From Pseudomonadota bacterium (lineage in GTDB: Bacteria > Pseudomonadota > Alphaproteobacteria > Rhodobacterales > Rhodobacteraceae), in NCBI GenBank assembly GCA_018240425.1, contig JAFEFU010000037.1, positions 1 to 64,000 on the forward strand: DNA of 64,000 bases, given 5' to 3'. The notes beneath the pieces are model-generated. The model was not told the DNA's origin, did no database searches, and saw only the letters and a program-made list of their open reading frames with translations. A program made the translations under genes and the position numbers. How positions within the stretch are numbered: the first letter of the stretch is position 1; every line of letters begins with the position of its first letter. This document shows positions 1-8,088 of the stretch, piece by piece.

Positions 1-963
1 ATGACGTTCCGCGCGCGCCACCTGCTTGGCATCGAACATCTGGCCCCCGACGAGATTCGCGCCATCCTCGACCTGGCCGAGAAATACGTCGACCTGAACC
101 GCCGCACGGTCAAATCCGGCGACGCCCTCCAGGGCCTGACCCAGATCAACATGTTCTTCGAGGCGTCCACCCGCACCCAGGCCTCGTTCGAGCTGGCCGG
201 CAAGCGGCTCGGCGCCGACGTGATGAACATGTCGGTCGCCCATTCGAGCGTGAAGAAGGGCGAGACGCTGATCGACACGGCGCTCACGCTCAACGCCATG
301 CACCCCGACCTCCTCGTCGTGCGCCACCCGTCCTCGGGGGCGGTGAACCTGCTGGCAAGCAAAGTCAACTGCGCCGTCCTCAACGCCGGCGACGGGCGGC
401 ACGAACACCCGACCCAGGCGCTTCTCGACGCGCTGACCATCCGCCGCGCCAAGGGCCGCATCCAGCGCCTGACCGTGGCGATCTGCGGCGACATCGCCCA
501 TTCCCGCGTCGCTCGGTCGAACCTGATCCTTCTGGGCAAGATGGAAAACCGCATCCGCCTGATCGCGCCGCCGACGCTGATGCCCTCGGGCGTTCAGGAC
601 TTCGGCTGCGAGCTTTTCGACGACATGCGCGAAGGGCTGAAGGACGCCGACGTGGTGATGATGCTGCGACTGCAGAAGGAGCGGATGGACGGCGGCTTCA
701 TCCCGTCCGAGCGCGAATATTACCACCGCTACGGGCTCGACGCCGAGAAACTGTCCGTCGCCAAAGAGGACGCCATCGTCATGCACCCCGGCCCGATGAA
801 CCGGGGGGTGGAGATCGACGGCGACCTCGCCGACGACATCAACCGCTCGGTGATCCAGGACCAGGTCGAGATGGGGGTGGCGGTCAGGATGGCCTGCATG
901 GACCTCCTGGCGCGGAACCTCAGGGCCGAGCGCGGGCGGCAGGCGGTGGGGGTCGTGGTGTGA
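1..963 (+). CDS. pyrB: Aspartate carbamoyltransferase catalytic subunit
   Basis: Catalyses the first committed step of pyrimidine synthesis, joining carbamoyl phosphate and aspartate to give N-carbamoyl-aspartate in the cytoplasm. The 320-residue length is normal for the catalytic chain. The carbamoyl-phosphate loop [11 protein letters not shown] lies near residue 57, HPTQALLDA near 137, [12 protein letters not shown] near 162, and [13 protein letters not shown] near 261. The reading frame opens with ATG at base 1, so the start may be native, but its upstream region lies outside the window. It is followed by a hairpin, an unrelated small gene and then a degenerate dihydroorotase, an arrangement that suggests PyrB works as a complex with an inactive PyrC' partner. 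No regulatory-chain gene (pyrI) is seen. Identification is very secure from the motifs. Confidence 0.96.
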   Translation: MTFRARHLLGIEHLAPDEIRAILDLAEKYVDLNRRTVKSGDALQGLTQINMFFEASTRTQASFELAGKRLGADVMNMSVAHSSVKKGETLIDTALTLNAMHPDLLVVRHPSSGAVNLLASKVNCAVLNAGDGRHEHPTQALLDALTIRRAKGRIQRLTVAICGDIAHSRVARSNLILLGKMENRIRLIAPPTLMPSGVQDFGCELFDDMREGLKDADVVMMLRLQKERMDGGFIPSEREYYHRYGLDAEKLSVAKEDAIVMHPGPMNRGVEIDGDLADDINRSVIQDQVEMGVAVRMACMDLLARNLRAERGRQAVGVVV

Positions 964-993
964 GGCCGACGGACGCCTACCCGAGGACCGCAA

Positions 994-1018
994 GGGAAAG
1001 GTCCGGCGGACCTTTCCC
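994..1018. other. Strong hairpin downstream of pyrB
   Basis: A perfect 11-bp stem (GGGAAAGGTCC pairing with GGACCTTTCCC) with a 3-nt loop starts 30 bases after the pyrB stop. No run of T follows, so it is not a textbook intrinsic terminator. It could be a transcript-stabilising stem, an attenuating structure or a dispersed palindromic repeat. No second copy was noticed in this window. Confidence 0.55.
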
Positions 1019-1111
1019 CGGTCCGATTGGCCGCAGCGCAAGCGCAGGCCAAGGGGTTCGCCGCAATAGCCCACCTCGCCGCACGGACGGTGCCCGCCCC
1101 GGTGGGGGCGA

Positions 1112-1139
1112 AGCCCCCGCCGCCCGGGGGGCGGGGGCT
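1112..1139. other. GC-rich hairpin between pyrB and the orphan gene
   Basis: A 10-bp stem (AGCCCCCGCC with GGCGGGGGCT) encloses an 8-nt loop in the 283-bp gap between pyrB and the next gene. The rest of the gap shows no convincing coding frame. With the hairpin at 994-1018 it separates pyrB from the low-GC gene that follows. Function is unknown. Confidence 0.45.
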
Positions 1140-1246
1140 GGCAGTGCTCTGGGCGCACGGCCTGAGCAGGCCTTGGCCGGTCGCGGCACGCATGGCGATG
1201 GCCATGCGCTTTGGAGGTGGGGCAAGGATGTGGGAGTGGTGGCGTG

Positions 1247-1705
1247 ATGGACATCATGATGGGGCTGTCTGCCATCAAGCAGACGCTGGATATCACCAAA
1301 GACCTTCGGGAGATTGACGAAAAGGTCAACATTGCTGATTTGAAGTTGCGCCTTTCTGACATTGTGGAACGCCTGCTCGAAGCGCGCGAAGCCCTCTATG
1401 ACGCGAAGGAAAGGGAGCGCTTACTCCGCGACGAAATCGAGAAACTTAGAGGTGATCTGGACAAAAAAGCCCGCCTCAATGATGAATACGGGCGGCTCTA
1501 CGAAATTGACGAGCGAGGCACCAAGGTTGGTGTGCCCTACTGCAACCTCTGCTATGTAAAAGAGAACAAACTGTATCGCCTACTTCCCCGCGAAACAGAT
1601 GAAGGCCTCGCGCACATTTGCTCAAACTGTCACACGTTCTTAGATCCGAGTGACGGAAATTGGCATAGGCGTTCATTCGGTGATCTTGGTAGGGATTTAG
1701 CGTAG
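1247..1705 (+). CDS. Orphan coiled-coil protein with a C-terminal four-cysteine zinc-ribbon-like motif
   Basis: Not assigned to a named family. The 152-residue product starts MDIMMGLSAIKQTLDITKDL, continues as a charged heptad-like helix (about residues 20-85), and ends in a CxxC...CxxC arrangement (C99, C102, C125, C128) typical of a small zinc ribbon. I chose ATG at 1247; an in-frame ATG at 1211 would add 12 unlikely residues. Base composition is clearly less GC-rich than the flanking pyr genes, with AAA, ATT and TTG codons common, which suggests horizontal acquisition. It ends by overlapping the GTG start of the next gene (TAGTG). Small proteins of this architecture recur as orphans in bacterial accessory regions, but no function is established that I can cite. 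Confidence 0.7.
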   Translation: MDIMMGLSAIKQTLDITKDLREIDEKVNIADLKLRLSDIVERLLEAREALYDAKERERLLRDEIEKLRGDLDKKARLNDEYGRLYEIDERGTKVGVPYCNLCYVKENKLYRLLPRETDEGLAHICSNCHTFLDPSDGNWHRRSFGDLGRDLA

Positions 1706-2982
1706 TGACCCTCCACCTCACCAACGCCCGCCTCATCGACCCGGACACCCTCACCGAAACCCCGGGCTCCCTCCTCATCGCCAACGGCCTCATCGCCGCC
1801 ATTGGCGAGGCGAAGGCCTCCAAGGGCACCCCCACCCTCGACTGCGGCGGCCATTGCCTCGCCCCCGGCATCGTCGACATCGGCGTCAAGGTCGGCGAAC
1901 CCGGCGAGCGGCACAAGGAATCCTTCCGCTCTGCCGCGCTGGCCGCCGCCGCCGGCGGCGTCACCACCATCGTCACCCGCCCCGACACAAACCCGGCCAT
2001 CGACACGCCCGAGGCCCTGGAATTCGTCACCCGCCGCGCAGTCGAAGCCTCGCCCGTCCGCATCCGCCACATGGCCGCGCTCACCAAGGGCCGGCAGGGG
2101 CGCGAGATGACCGAAATCGGCTTCCTCCTCGACGCGGGTGCGGTGGCCTTCACCGACTGCGACCATGTGGTCGCCGACACCAAGGTTCTCTCCCGCGCGC
2201 TGACCTACGCCAGATCGCTCGGCGCCCTGGTCATGGGCCACCCGCAAGACCCCGGCCTCAGCGCCGGCGCGGCGGCGACCAGCGGCAAGTTCGCGTCCTT
2301 GCGCGGCCTGCCCGGCGTCTCGCCGATGGCCGAGCGCATGGGCCTCGACCGCGACCTGTCGCTGATCGAGATGACCGGGGTGCGCTACCATTTCGACCAG
2401 ATCACCGTGGCCCGCGCCCTGCCGCCGCTGGAACGCGCCCGCAGGAACGGGCTGGACGTGACCGCCGGCACCTCGATCCACCACCTGACGCTGAACGAAT
2501 TCGACGTCGGCGACTACCGCACCTTCTTCAAGGTCAAGCCGCCCCTGCGCAGCGAAGACGACCGGCTGGCCACGGTCGAGGCCGTCGCCTCGGGCCTGAT
2601 CGACATCATCAGTTCCATGCACACCCCGCAGGACGAGGAATCGAAACGCCTGCCCTACGAGGAGGCCGCCTCGGGCGCGGTCGCGCTCGAAACCTTCCTC
2701 CCCGCCGCCATGCGCCTATACCACGCCGGCCACCTGACACTCGCGCAACTCTTCCGCGCCATGTCCCTTAACCCGGCGAAACGCCTCGGCCTGCCGCAGG
2801 GGCGGCTCGCGGTCGGCGCCCCCGCCGATCTCGTGCTCTTCGACCCCGACGCGCCCTTCGTCCTCGACCGCTTCACGCTGCGGTCGAAATCCAAGAACAC
2901 CCCCTTCGACGGCCAGAGGATGGAGGGGCGCGTCCTCGCCACCTTCGTCGGCGGCCAGCAGGTCTTCAAGGCGGAGCCATAG
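1705..2982 (+). CDS. Dihydroorotase-like protein, probably catalytically inactive (PyrC')
   Basis: A 425-residue amidohydrolase-fold protein of the dihydroorotase family, placed behind pyrB. Active type I enzymes carry a metal-binding HxHxR motif just before EPG; here residues 58-67 read DIGVKVGEPG, so both histidines and the arginine are replaced. The later Asp of the TDHAPH motif is also lost (S304-M305-H306-T307-P308-Q309), while other histidines (GHPQD, SIHHL) remain. This is the pattern of PyrC' pseudo-dihydroorotases, known in Pseudomonas to be structural partners of aspartate carbamoyltransferase. I infer the same role; an active pyrC should then exist elsewhere in the genome. Translation begins with GTG overlapping the previous stop, and its own stop directly abuts the plsY start. 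Confidence 0.85.
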   Translation: MTLHLTNARLIDPDTLTETPGSLLIANGLIAAIGEAKASKGTPTLDCGGHCLAPGIVDIGVKVGEPGERHKESFRSAALAAAAGGVTTIVTRPDTNPAIDTPEALEFVTRRAVEASPVRIRHMAALTKGRQGREMTEIGFLLDAGAVAFTDCDHVVADTKVLSRALTYARSLGALVMGHPQDPGLSAGAAATSGKFASLRGLPGVSPMAERMGLDRDLSLIEMTGVRYHFDQITVARALPPLERARRNGLDVTAGTSIHHLTLNEFDVGDYRTFFKVKPPLRSEDDRLATVEAVASGLIDIISSMHTPQDEESKRLPYEEAASGAVALETFLPAAMRLYHAGHLTLAQLFRAMSLNPAKRLGLPQGRLAVGAPADLVLFDPDAPFVLDRFTLRSKSKNTPFDGQRMEGRVLATFVGGQQVFKAEP

Positions 2983-3588
2983 ATGCCAATGATCGAAACC
3001 GGCGCGCTGGCGCTGATCCTGACCGCGCTGATGGGCTATCTCCTCGGCTCCATCCCCTTCGGGGTGCTGGTGACGCGGGCGATGGGCCTCGGCGACCTGC
3101 GCAAGATCGGCTCGGGCAACATCGGCGCCACCAACGTGCTGAGGACCGGCAACAAGGGCGCGGCGCTGGCGACCCTGCTTCTGGATGGCGGCAAGGGCGC
3201 GGCCGCGGTCCTCATCGCCCGGCGGTTCGGGGCCGGGGACGCGGCGCAGCTGGCGGGCCTTGCCGCCTTCCTCGGCCATCTGTTCCCGGTCTGGCTGGGC
3301 TTCAAGGGCGGCAAGGGGGTCGCCACCTTCCTCGGCACGCTCCTCGCACTCGCCTGGCCGGTCGGCCTCGCCGCCTGCCTGACCTGGGCGGTGACGGCGC
3401 TGGTCAGCCGCATCTCGTCCCTGTCGGCGCTGGTCGCGGCGGTCCTGTCGATCGCCTGGGCCGGATTTCTGGGTCACGGCGATCTGGTGATCCTCATCAC
3501 CATTCTCGCCACGCTGGTCTTCTGGAAACACCTTCCGAACATCGAGAGGCTGAAGTCCGGGACCGAGCCGAAGATCGGGCGGAAGTAG
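2983..3588 (+). CDS. plsY: Acyl-phosphate glycerol-3-phosphate acyltransferase
   Basis: Integral membrane enzyme that moves an acyl group from acyl-phosphate to glycerol-3-phosphate, giving lysophosphatidic acid, the first step of phospholipid synthesis. The 201 residues contain the family motifs in order: [11 protein letters not shown] near residue 22, [14 protein letters not shown] near 43, DGGKGA near 68 and [18 protein letters not shown] near 98. Several hydrophobic segments are present, as expected for five membrane spans. Its ATG directly follows the TAG of the preceding gene, so translational coupling is likely. The family call is secure. The 160 bases that follow, up to the next gene, hold only a short GC-rich stretch with no clear terminator. 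Confidence 0.95.
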   Translation: MPMIETGALALILTALMGYLLGSIPFGVLVTRAMGLGDLRKIGSGNIGATNVLRTGNKGAALATLLLDGGKGAAAVLIARRFGAGDAAQLAGLAAFLGHLFPVWLGFKGGKGVATFLGTLLALAWPVGLAACLTWAVTALVSRISSLSALVAAVLSIAWAGFLGHGDLVILITILATLVFWKHLPNIERLKSGTEPKIGRK

Positions 3589-3749
3589 GGGACCCCGGCC
3601 TTCGCGGCGGCCCCATCCGCACAGCCGCAGTGCGCTGGCGCACCGGTGGGCAGATGGAGGCCGAAGCCCGGCCATGCTAGGATCAAAGGATGCCGCCCGC
3701 GCAAGGCCCGTCGCCCGCGCCCGGCGATCATTCAGCCACGGAGGACACC

Positions 3750-4322
3750 ATGCCCAAGCACAAGGTCGGCTATTTCGTCGGCAGCCTTGCGAAAGGCTCG
3801 ATCAACCGAAAACTTGCGCGGGCGCTGGTCCGCCTCGCGCCGGCCGAACTCGAGATGCGCGAGATCACCTTCACCGACCTGCCGCTTTACAGCTACGATT
3901 ACGATGCCGACTATCCCGAGGTGGCCAAACGGTTCAAGGCCGCGATCGCCGACGTCGATGCGGTGCTGTTCGTGACGCCCGAGTACAACCGCTCGATCCC
4001 CGGCGGGCTGAAGAACGCCATTGACTGGGCCAGCCGGCCCTACGGCAAGAATTCCTTCACCCGCAAGCCGTCGGGGATCATCGGCACGTCGCCGGGGGCG
4101 ATCGGCACTGCCGTCGGCCAGCAGCACCTGAAGACGATCCTCAGCTTCTGCAATTCGCCCCTGATGAACGCGATCGAGGCCTACATCCAGTTCACCCCCG
4201 GCCTCATCACCGACGACGGGCAGGTCACCGCCCAGACCACCGAGGATTTTCTGCGCAACTACATGCAGGAGTTTGCCCGCTTCATAGACCGGGTGTTCAT
4301 CGTCTTTCCGCGCGCAAGCTGA
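3750..4322 (+). CDS. NAD(P)H-dependent FMN reductase family protein
   Basis: A 190-residue flavodoxin-like oxidoreductase of the NADPH-dependent FMN reductase/ChrR group, which reduces FMN, quinones, chromate or azo compounds in the cytoplasm. Seen in the sequence: an N-terminal phosphate-binding loop GSLAKGSINRKLARAL at about residue 10, and the hallmark TPEYNRSIPGGLKNAIDW near residue 77. ATG 3750 is preceded by GGAGG at good spacing, so I prefer it to the in-frame upstream ATG at 3690. It stands alone between plsY and a convergent gene. Physiological substrate cannot be told from sequence. Confidence 0.88.
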   Translation: MPKHKVGYFVGSLAKGSINRKLARALVRLAPAELEMREITFTDLPLYSYDYDADYPEVAKRFKAAIADVDAVLFVTPEYNRSIPGGLKNAIDWASRPYGKNSFTRKPSGIIGTSPGAIGTAVGQQHLKTILSFCNSPLMNAIEAYIQFTPGLITDDGQVTAQTTEDFLRNYMQEFARFIDRVFIVFPRAS

Positions 4323-4349
4323 CCGGAGCAGGCCGCGGCAGGGCGGCCG

Positions 4350-5333
4350 TCACCCGCCCTGCCGCAGGGCCCGCGTCAGTTCGGCCAGGATCGCGACCGC
4401 GATCTCGGCGGGGGTGCGCGCGCCGATGGCCAGGCCCGCGGGCGCCCGGATGCGCGCGATCTGTGCCTCGGGAATGCCGGCAGCGCGCAGCCGGGCCAGG
4501 CGCGCCTCGTGGGTGCGTCTCGATCCCAGGCAACCGACGTAGAAGGCCGCCGACCCCAGCGCCACGCCGATCGCCGGATCGTCCAGCTTCGCATCGTGGG
4601 ACAAAGTCACCACCGCGCTTCGCGCGTCCGGGCCGAAGGCCGCCAGCGCCGCGTCGGGCCAGTCCTGGCTGATCCTCTGGCCGGGAAAGCGGCCGGGCGC
4701 GGCAAAGGCCCCGCGCGGGTCGATGACGAGGACGTCGTAGCCGCAGGCCGCCGCCATAGGCGCCAGCACCTGGGCGATGTGGACCGCGCCGACCACGGCG
4801 AGGCGCAGCGGCGGATTGAGGATATGGATGAATTCGCCGTCCTCGATCCCCGACCGGTCGGCGCGGAACCTTTCCGCCAGCCCGCCCCTCTCGCCCTCCA
4901 GCCGCCGTGTCCAGTCCGACAGATGCACCACATGGGCCAGCGGCTGCCGGGCAGCGCGGGCCTCGACGATCCGGGCCAGGATTGCCTCGGGCAGGCCATC
5001 CGGTCCGACCGGCTCGACCAGGATGCGGATGGCCCCGCCGCAGGCGAGGCCCACGGCAAGGGCGCTTTCGTCGGGCACCTGGTAGGACAGAAGGCGCGGG
5101 CGGCCCTCGCCCAGCGCCTCCAGCGCCTCGGCGACCACCGCGCCCTCGACGCAGCCGCCCGCGACCGACCCCATTATCCGCCCGTCCCCGGCGATGGCCA
5201 TCTGGCTGCCTGCCGGACGGGGCGCCGAGCCCCAGACCTCGATCACCGTGGCAAGGGCCGCGCGCGCGCCCTCGCGGTACCAGCCGAGCGCGAGACCCTG
5301 CATGTCGCCGGGGTCCGCCCCCGCGTCCGTCAC
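4350..5333 (-). CDS. XdhC/CoxI family molybdenum-enzyme maturation protein
   Basis: A 327-residue protein with an N-terminal XdhC-CoxI domain (AGSQMAIAGDGRIMGSVAGGCVEG, split as AGSQMAIAG and GSVAGGCVE, about residues 41-64) and a C-terminal Rossmann-like XdhC domain (LAVVGAVHIAQVLAPMAAACGYDVLVID, from about residue 178). Family members bind and sulfurate molybdenum cofactor for xanthine dehydrogenase or related hydroxylases. No molybdenum hydroxylase gene is in the window, so the partner is unknown. Start is GTG at 5333, only three bases after the upstream gene's stop; ATG at 5303 is the alternative. It is the last gene of a three-gene leftward operon with the guanidino enzyme and the M20 hydrolase. 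Confidence 0.85.
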   Translation of the reverse strand: MTDAGADPGDMQGLALGWYREGARAALATVIEVWGSAPRPAGSQMAIAGDGRIMGSVAGGCVEGAVVAEALEALGEGRPRLLSYQVPDESALAVGLACGGAIRILVEPVGPDGLPEAILARIVEARAARQPLAHVVHLSDWTRRLEGERGGLAERFRADRSGIEDGEFIHILNPPLRLAVVGAVHIAQVLAPMAAACGYDVLVIDPRGAFAAPGRFPGQRISQDWPDAALAAFGPDARSAVVTLSHDAKLDDPAIGVALGSAAFYVGCLGSRRTHEARLARLRAAGIPEAQIARIRAPAGLAIGARTPAEIAVAILAELTRALRQGG

Positions 5334-5336
5334 CGG

Positions 5337-6260
5337 CTATGCCGCCCGCTTCAGCGCCTGGGCCATGCAGTGGATGCCGCCCCCGGTCTTCGAGATTTCC
5401 GACATGTCGACCGCCGCCACATCGAAGCCGCGCGCCTTCAGCTGTCCGATCAGCGACTTGGACGAGGTGGGCGCGATCACCCGGTCGCCGCCCAGCGACA
5501 TGAAGTTGCAGCCGAGCGCCATGGTGTCCTGGAAGGGCACGTCGATGATCTCGTGGCCCTTGGCCTTCAGCCAGTCGACGATGCCGGGTTCGGTGCAGGT
5601 CAGGCACACGGCGGTCAGCTTCGGCGCGATCGGCACCACCATCAGGTCGATATGGACGTAATATTCGTCGATGAAGGCCAGCCGCGTCTCCCAGCCCTCC
5701 TTGTCGAACCAGCCCTGGACCTGGCGGGCGGCCTCCTCCTGGGTCCGCGCCCCGCCGCAGCCGATCAGCACGCAGCCCTCCTCGATCACGTTGAAGTCGC
5801 CGCCCTCGAAGGTGCCCGCCGTCACCATGTCGTAGATCGGGATACCCAACTCCTCGTAGGTGCTGATCGCGGCATAGTTCTCACCCCGCCGCCACCATTG
5901 CGCCATCGCGGTGATCACTGCGCCATAGGGGGTCATCACGCTGGAATCACGGGCATAGACCTGCATCGGCAACTCGGGCTCAGGCTTGTGCATGTGCACC
6001 TTCACGCCGAAATGCTCGTAGGCCGAAACCAGTTCGGCGTGCTGGGCCTGCGCCACCTGCACGTTGCAGGGATTCTCGCGCAGGTGCTTGCGTGACAGGG
6101 AGCTGGTGGACAGGTGGCGCAGATGCGCCGGGCTGCCCAGAAGCACGTCGGTCAGCCGGTCGGTCTCGTTGGCGAAACCCCAGCCGCTGAGCGGCTTGGT
6201 GCCGCCCTGCGGGTTGCGGCGGCGCAGGCTGAAGGGTTCGTTGCGGGCGGGTGCGTTCAT
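5337..6260 (-). CDS. DDAH/arginine-deiminase-like guanidino-group hydrolase or amidinotransferase
   Basis: A 307-residue member of the guanidino-group modifying superfamily, which attacks arginine-like guanidinium carbons through a cysteine. Visible active-site elements: YARDSSV (substrate-binding acidic residues), TFEGGDFN, the histidine in YYVHIDLMV, and the C-terminal nucleophile in GGGIHCMAQAL about ten residues from the end. These fit dimethylarginine dimethylaminohydrolase or related amidinotransferases; substrate is not determined. ATG 6260 is preceded by AGGAG; an in-frame upstream ATG at 6305 would overlap the preceding gene. Gap to the M20 hydrolase stop is 14 bases, so the two are cotranscribed. 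Context with a polyamine-type transporter and an AruI-like decarboxylase supports guanidino-compound catabolism. Confidence 0.82.
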   Translation of the reverse strand: MNAPARNEPFSLRRRNPQGGTKPLSGWGFANETDRLTDVLLGSPAHLRHLSTSSLSRKHLRENPCNVQVAQAQHAELVSAYEHFGVKVHMHKPEPELPMQVYARDSSVMTPYGAVITAMAQWWRRGENYAAISTYEELGIPIYDMVTAGTFEGGDFNVIEEGCVLIGCGGARTQEEAARQVQGWFDKEGWETRLAFIDEYYVHIDLMVVPIAPKLTAVCLTCTEPGIVDWLKAKGHEIIDVPFQDTMALGCNFMSLGGDRVIAPTSSKSLIGQLKARGFDVAAVDMSEISKTGGGIHCMAQALKRAA

Positions 6261-6274
6261 CGTCTTGCTCCTGT

Positions 6275-7879
6275 TCAGGCGCCGGGCATGGTGGCGGGAA
6301 TCCACCAGTCATGCCCGCGCGGGGTGGTGACATATTCCGGCCAGCGGAAATGGATCGGCGGGTCGTAGTCGCATTGCGGGGGGGTCCAGCGGCTGCCGCC
6401 CGCGCCGCCGCCGGTGCGCTGGTGGAACTCGGCCATCGCCGCCTCGCGCGCGCCGTCATCCTCAAGCAACCGCATCGCCGACAGCGCAAGGATCTGGGCC
6501 GCGCGCTCGACCATCGGGTCGATGGTCGCGGGAATGCCTCCCAGTGCGTTCATCACCCAGGCCGGATAGGCAAAGCCCGCAGGTGCCCGCAAGGCGGGGC
6601 GCGCGACGTAGAAGCGCGCGGTCGGCGCGTGCCAGCACATGTCGGTGTAGTCGTCCGAGGTCGAATGCGTCTGGCTGGGCGGCAGGTCATGGCGCAGGAT
6701 CGCCTCGGCCGCCTCGGGAGCGATAAGCCGCGACATCTCGGGGATGAAGGGATCGTCCATCGGCGCCAGCCCGAGGTTCGACTGAATCTCGCGCGCCACC
6801 GCGCAGGCGGCCTCGTCCCAGACCGGCGCACCCATCGCCTGCATCGCCTCCCAGACCACGCCCGCGATCGCGTGGTTGGCGAGACCCGGGCGCGACTTCG
6901 ACACCCAGTGGCGTTCCCAGCGGCAGCCGGTCATGGCGGCGGCGGCGGCGGCGTTGCGGTCGAGCGCCGCCGTCACCGTCTCGGCCATTCCGATCGTCGG
7001 CACCCGGATCATGTACTGGATTTCTGCCAGTCCCGCCGGCTGGTTGTCGGCGGTCGCCTGCCCGGCGGTCAGGATCGCCTCGCTGACCGACCAGCCGCCC
7101 TGATGGGGAAGCATCGATTCGCGCAGGGACTTCGACGCCTGGAACATCAGCGTCAGCGCATCGTTCGCGCCCGGCGCCCTGACCACGCTGTGCGCCTGCG
7201 GGATCGGCGCGCCGTCGCCCCCGCCGTGAGTCGCGCCCCATCTTTCGGGCGTATCGCAGAGGAAGCGGTAGATCATCGACCAGCCGGCGCCGCAATGCGT
7301 GTCCCACCGAACCGTGTTGCACATCGGCAGCATGTAGAACGGGTGAAAGGACAGGATCGCCGCCAGCCCGTCGTAATAGCCCTTGGCGGCATGGACCGGC
7401 TTCGACCCGCGCACCTTTTCCGCAGGCTCGCCGGTAAAGCGCAGGCCGCCCTTGATCCCGTGCCGCTCCATCGCCGCCTTGGTGGCCAGCAGCCCGCCCA
7501 GACCGGCCATCCCCAGCCCGGAATGGGGGTCGGTGTGGCCGCCCGCCTGGAACCCCAGCCCCGCCCGTGGTGCGCGCCGGGTGGCGGGTGCCTGGCAATT
7601 GCCGGGGATGCCGTCATACTCGGCATACATGCCGATGATGGGGCCGTCCCCGTTTGACCATTCGGCGCAGAAGGCGGTGGGCATGCCGCCCGATCCTTCC
7701 TCGACCGTGAAACCTTCGGCCCTGAGCTTTGCCACATACCACCCGGCCGAGCGGTATTCGCGCCATGCCGTCTCGCCGTAGCCGAAGATCGTCGCGCAAC
7801 CCTCGGACAGTTCGGCCCGGCGCGCGGCGATGGCGGTCAGGGCCGTGGCCTGGGCGGCGGACAGAAGCGGCGCGGACAA
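6275..7879 (-). CDS. M20-family amidohydrolase (AbgB-like)
   Basis: A 534-residue metallo-aminohydrolase resembling the B subunit of p-aminobenzoyl-glutamate hydrolase, which cleaves N-acyl amino acid amide bonds. Metal-site signatures seen: GMYAEYDGIPGNCQ near residue 75, GGHTDPHSGLGMAG near 105, and GEPAEKVRGSKP near 145, with a long dimerisation insert and a late TSDDYTDMCWHAPT. The start is TTG at 7879, placed five bases after a perfect AGGAGG; upstream in-frame ATG 8020 lies in the promoter region. It heads the leftward operon (hydrolase, guanidino enzyme, XdhC) and is divergent from a LysR gene. A plausible role is removing an acyl group from the imported substrate; this is inference. 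Confidence 0.83.
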   Translation of the reverse strand: MSAPLLSAAQATALTAIAARRAELSEGCATIFGYGETAWREYRSAGWYVAKLRAEGFTVEEGSGGMPTAFCAEWSNGDGPIIGMYAEYDGIPGNCQAPATRRAPRAGLGFQAGGHTDPHSGLGMAGLGGLLATKAAMERHGIKGGLRFTGEPAEKVRGSKPVHAAKGYYDGLAAILSFHPFYMLPMCNTVRWDTHCGAGWSMIYRFLCDTPERWGATHGGGDGAPIPQAHSVVRAPGANDALTLMFQASKSLRESMLPHQGGWSVSEAILTAGQATADNQPAGLAEIQYMIRVPTIGMAETVTAALDRNAAAAAAMTGCRWERHWVSKSRPGLANHAIAGVVWEAMQAMGAPVWDEAACAVAREIQSNLGLAPMDDPFIPEMSRLIAPEAAEAILRHDLPPSQTHSTSDDYTDMCWHAPTARFYVARPALRAPAGFAYPAWVMNALGGIPATIDPMVERAAQILALSAMRLLEDDGAREAAMAEFHQRTGGGAGGSRWTPPQCDYDPPIHFRWPEYVTTPRGHDWWIPATMPGA

Positions 7880-7994
7880 GGTTTCCTCCTGGTTCTGGCG
7901 GCGGGACGGCTGTCGGGACGGATGGCATGCGCATGACGTGCGCTGGCCCGGCGCCTGCCCTATATGGCTACACGCGGACCCGGCCCGACTCAAA

Positions 7995-8031
7995 GTGAAA
8001 CCTCTTCCCGCGAACGGCAAATCGTTTTCAC
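7995..8031. promoter_or_regulatory. Putative LysR operator in divergent promoter region
   Basis: GTGAAA (7995-8000) and TTTCAC (8026-8031) form an inverted repeat separated by 25 bases. The right side sits in CGGCAAATCGTTTTCAC (8015-8031), nearly repeated at 8986-9003 upstream of the transporter operon. It lies between the leftward M20 operon and the LysR gene, the usual place for a LysR binding site. Confidence 0.5.
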
Positions 8032-8088
8032 CTTAGGCTGGCCTCTGCGGCGGGACTGACCTATCCTGCGACGAAACCGAGGAAAGCC

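Noticed and set aside
3589..3749. Terminator after plsY
   Set aside because: Short GGCC/GGCC pairing is weak and has no T run; not reported as a feature.
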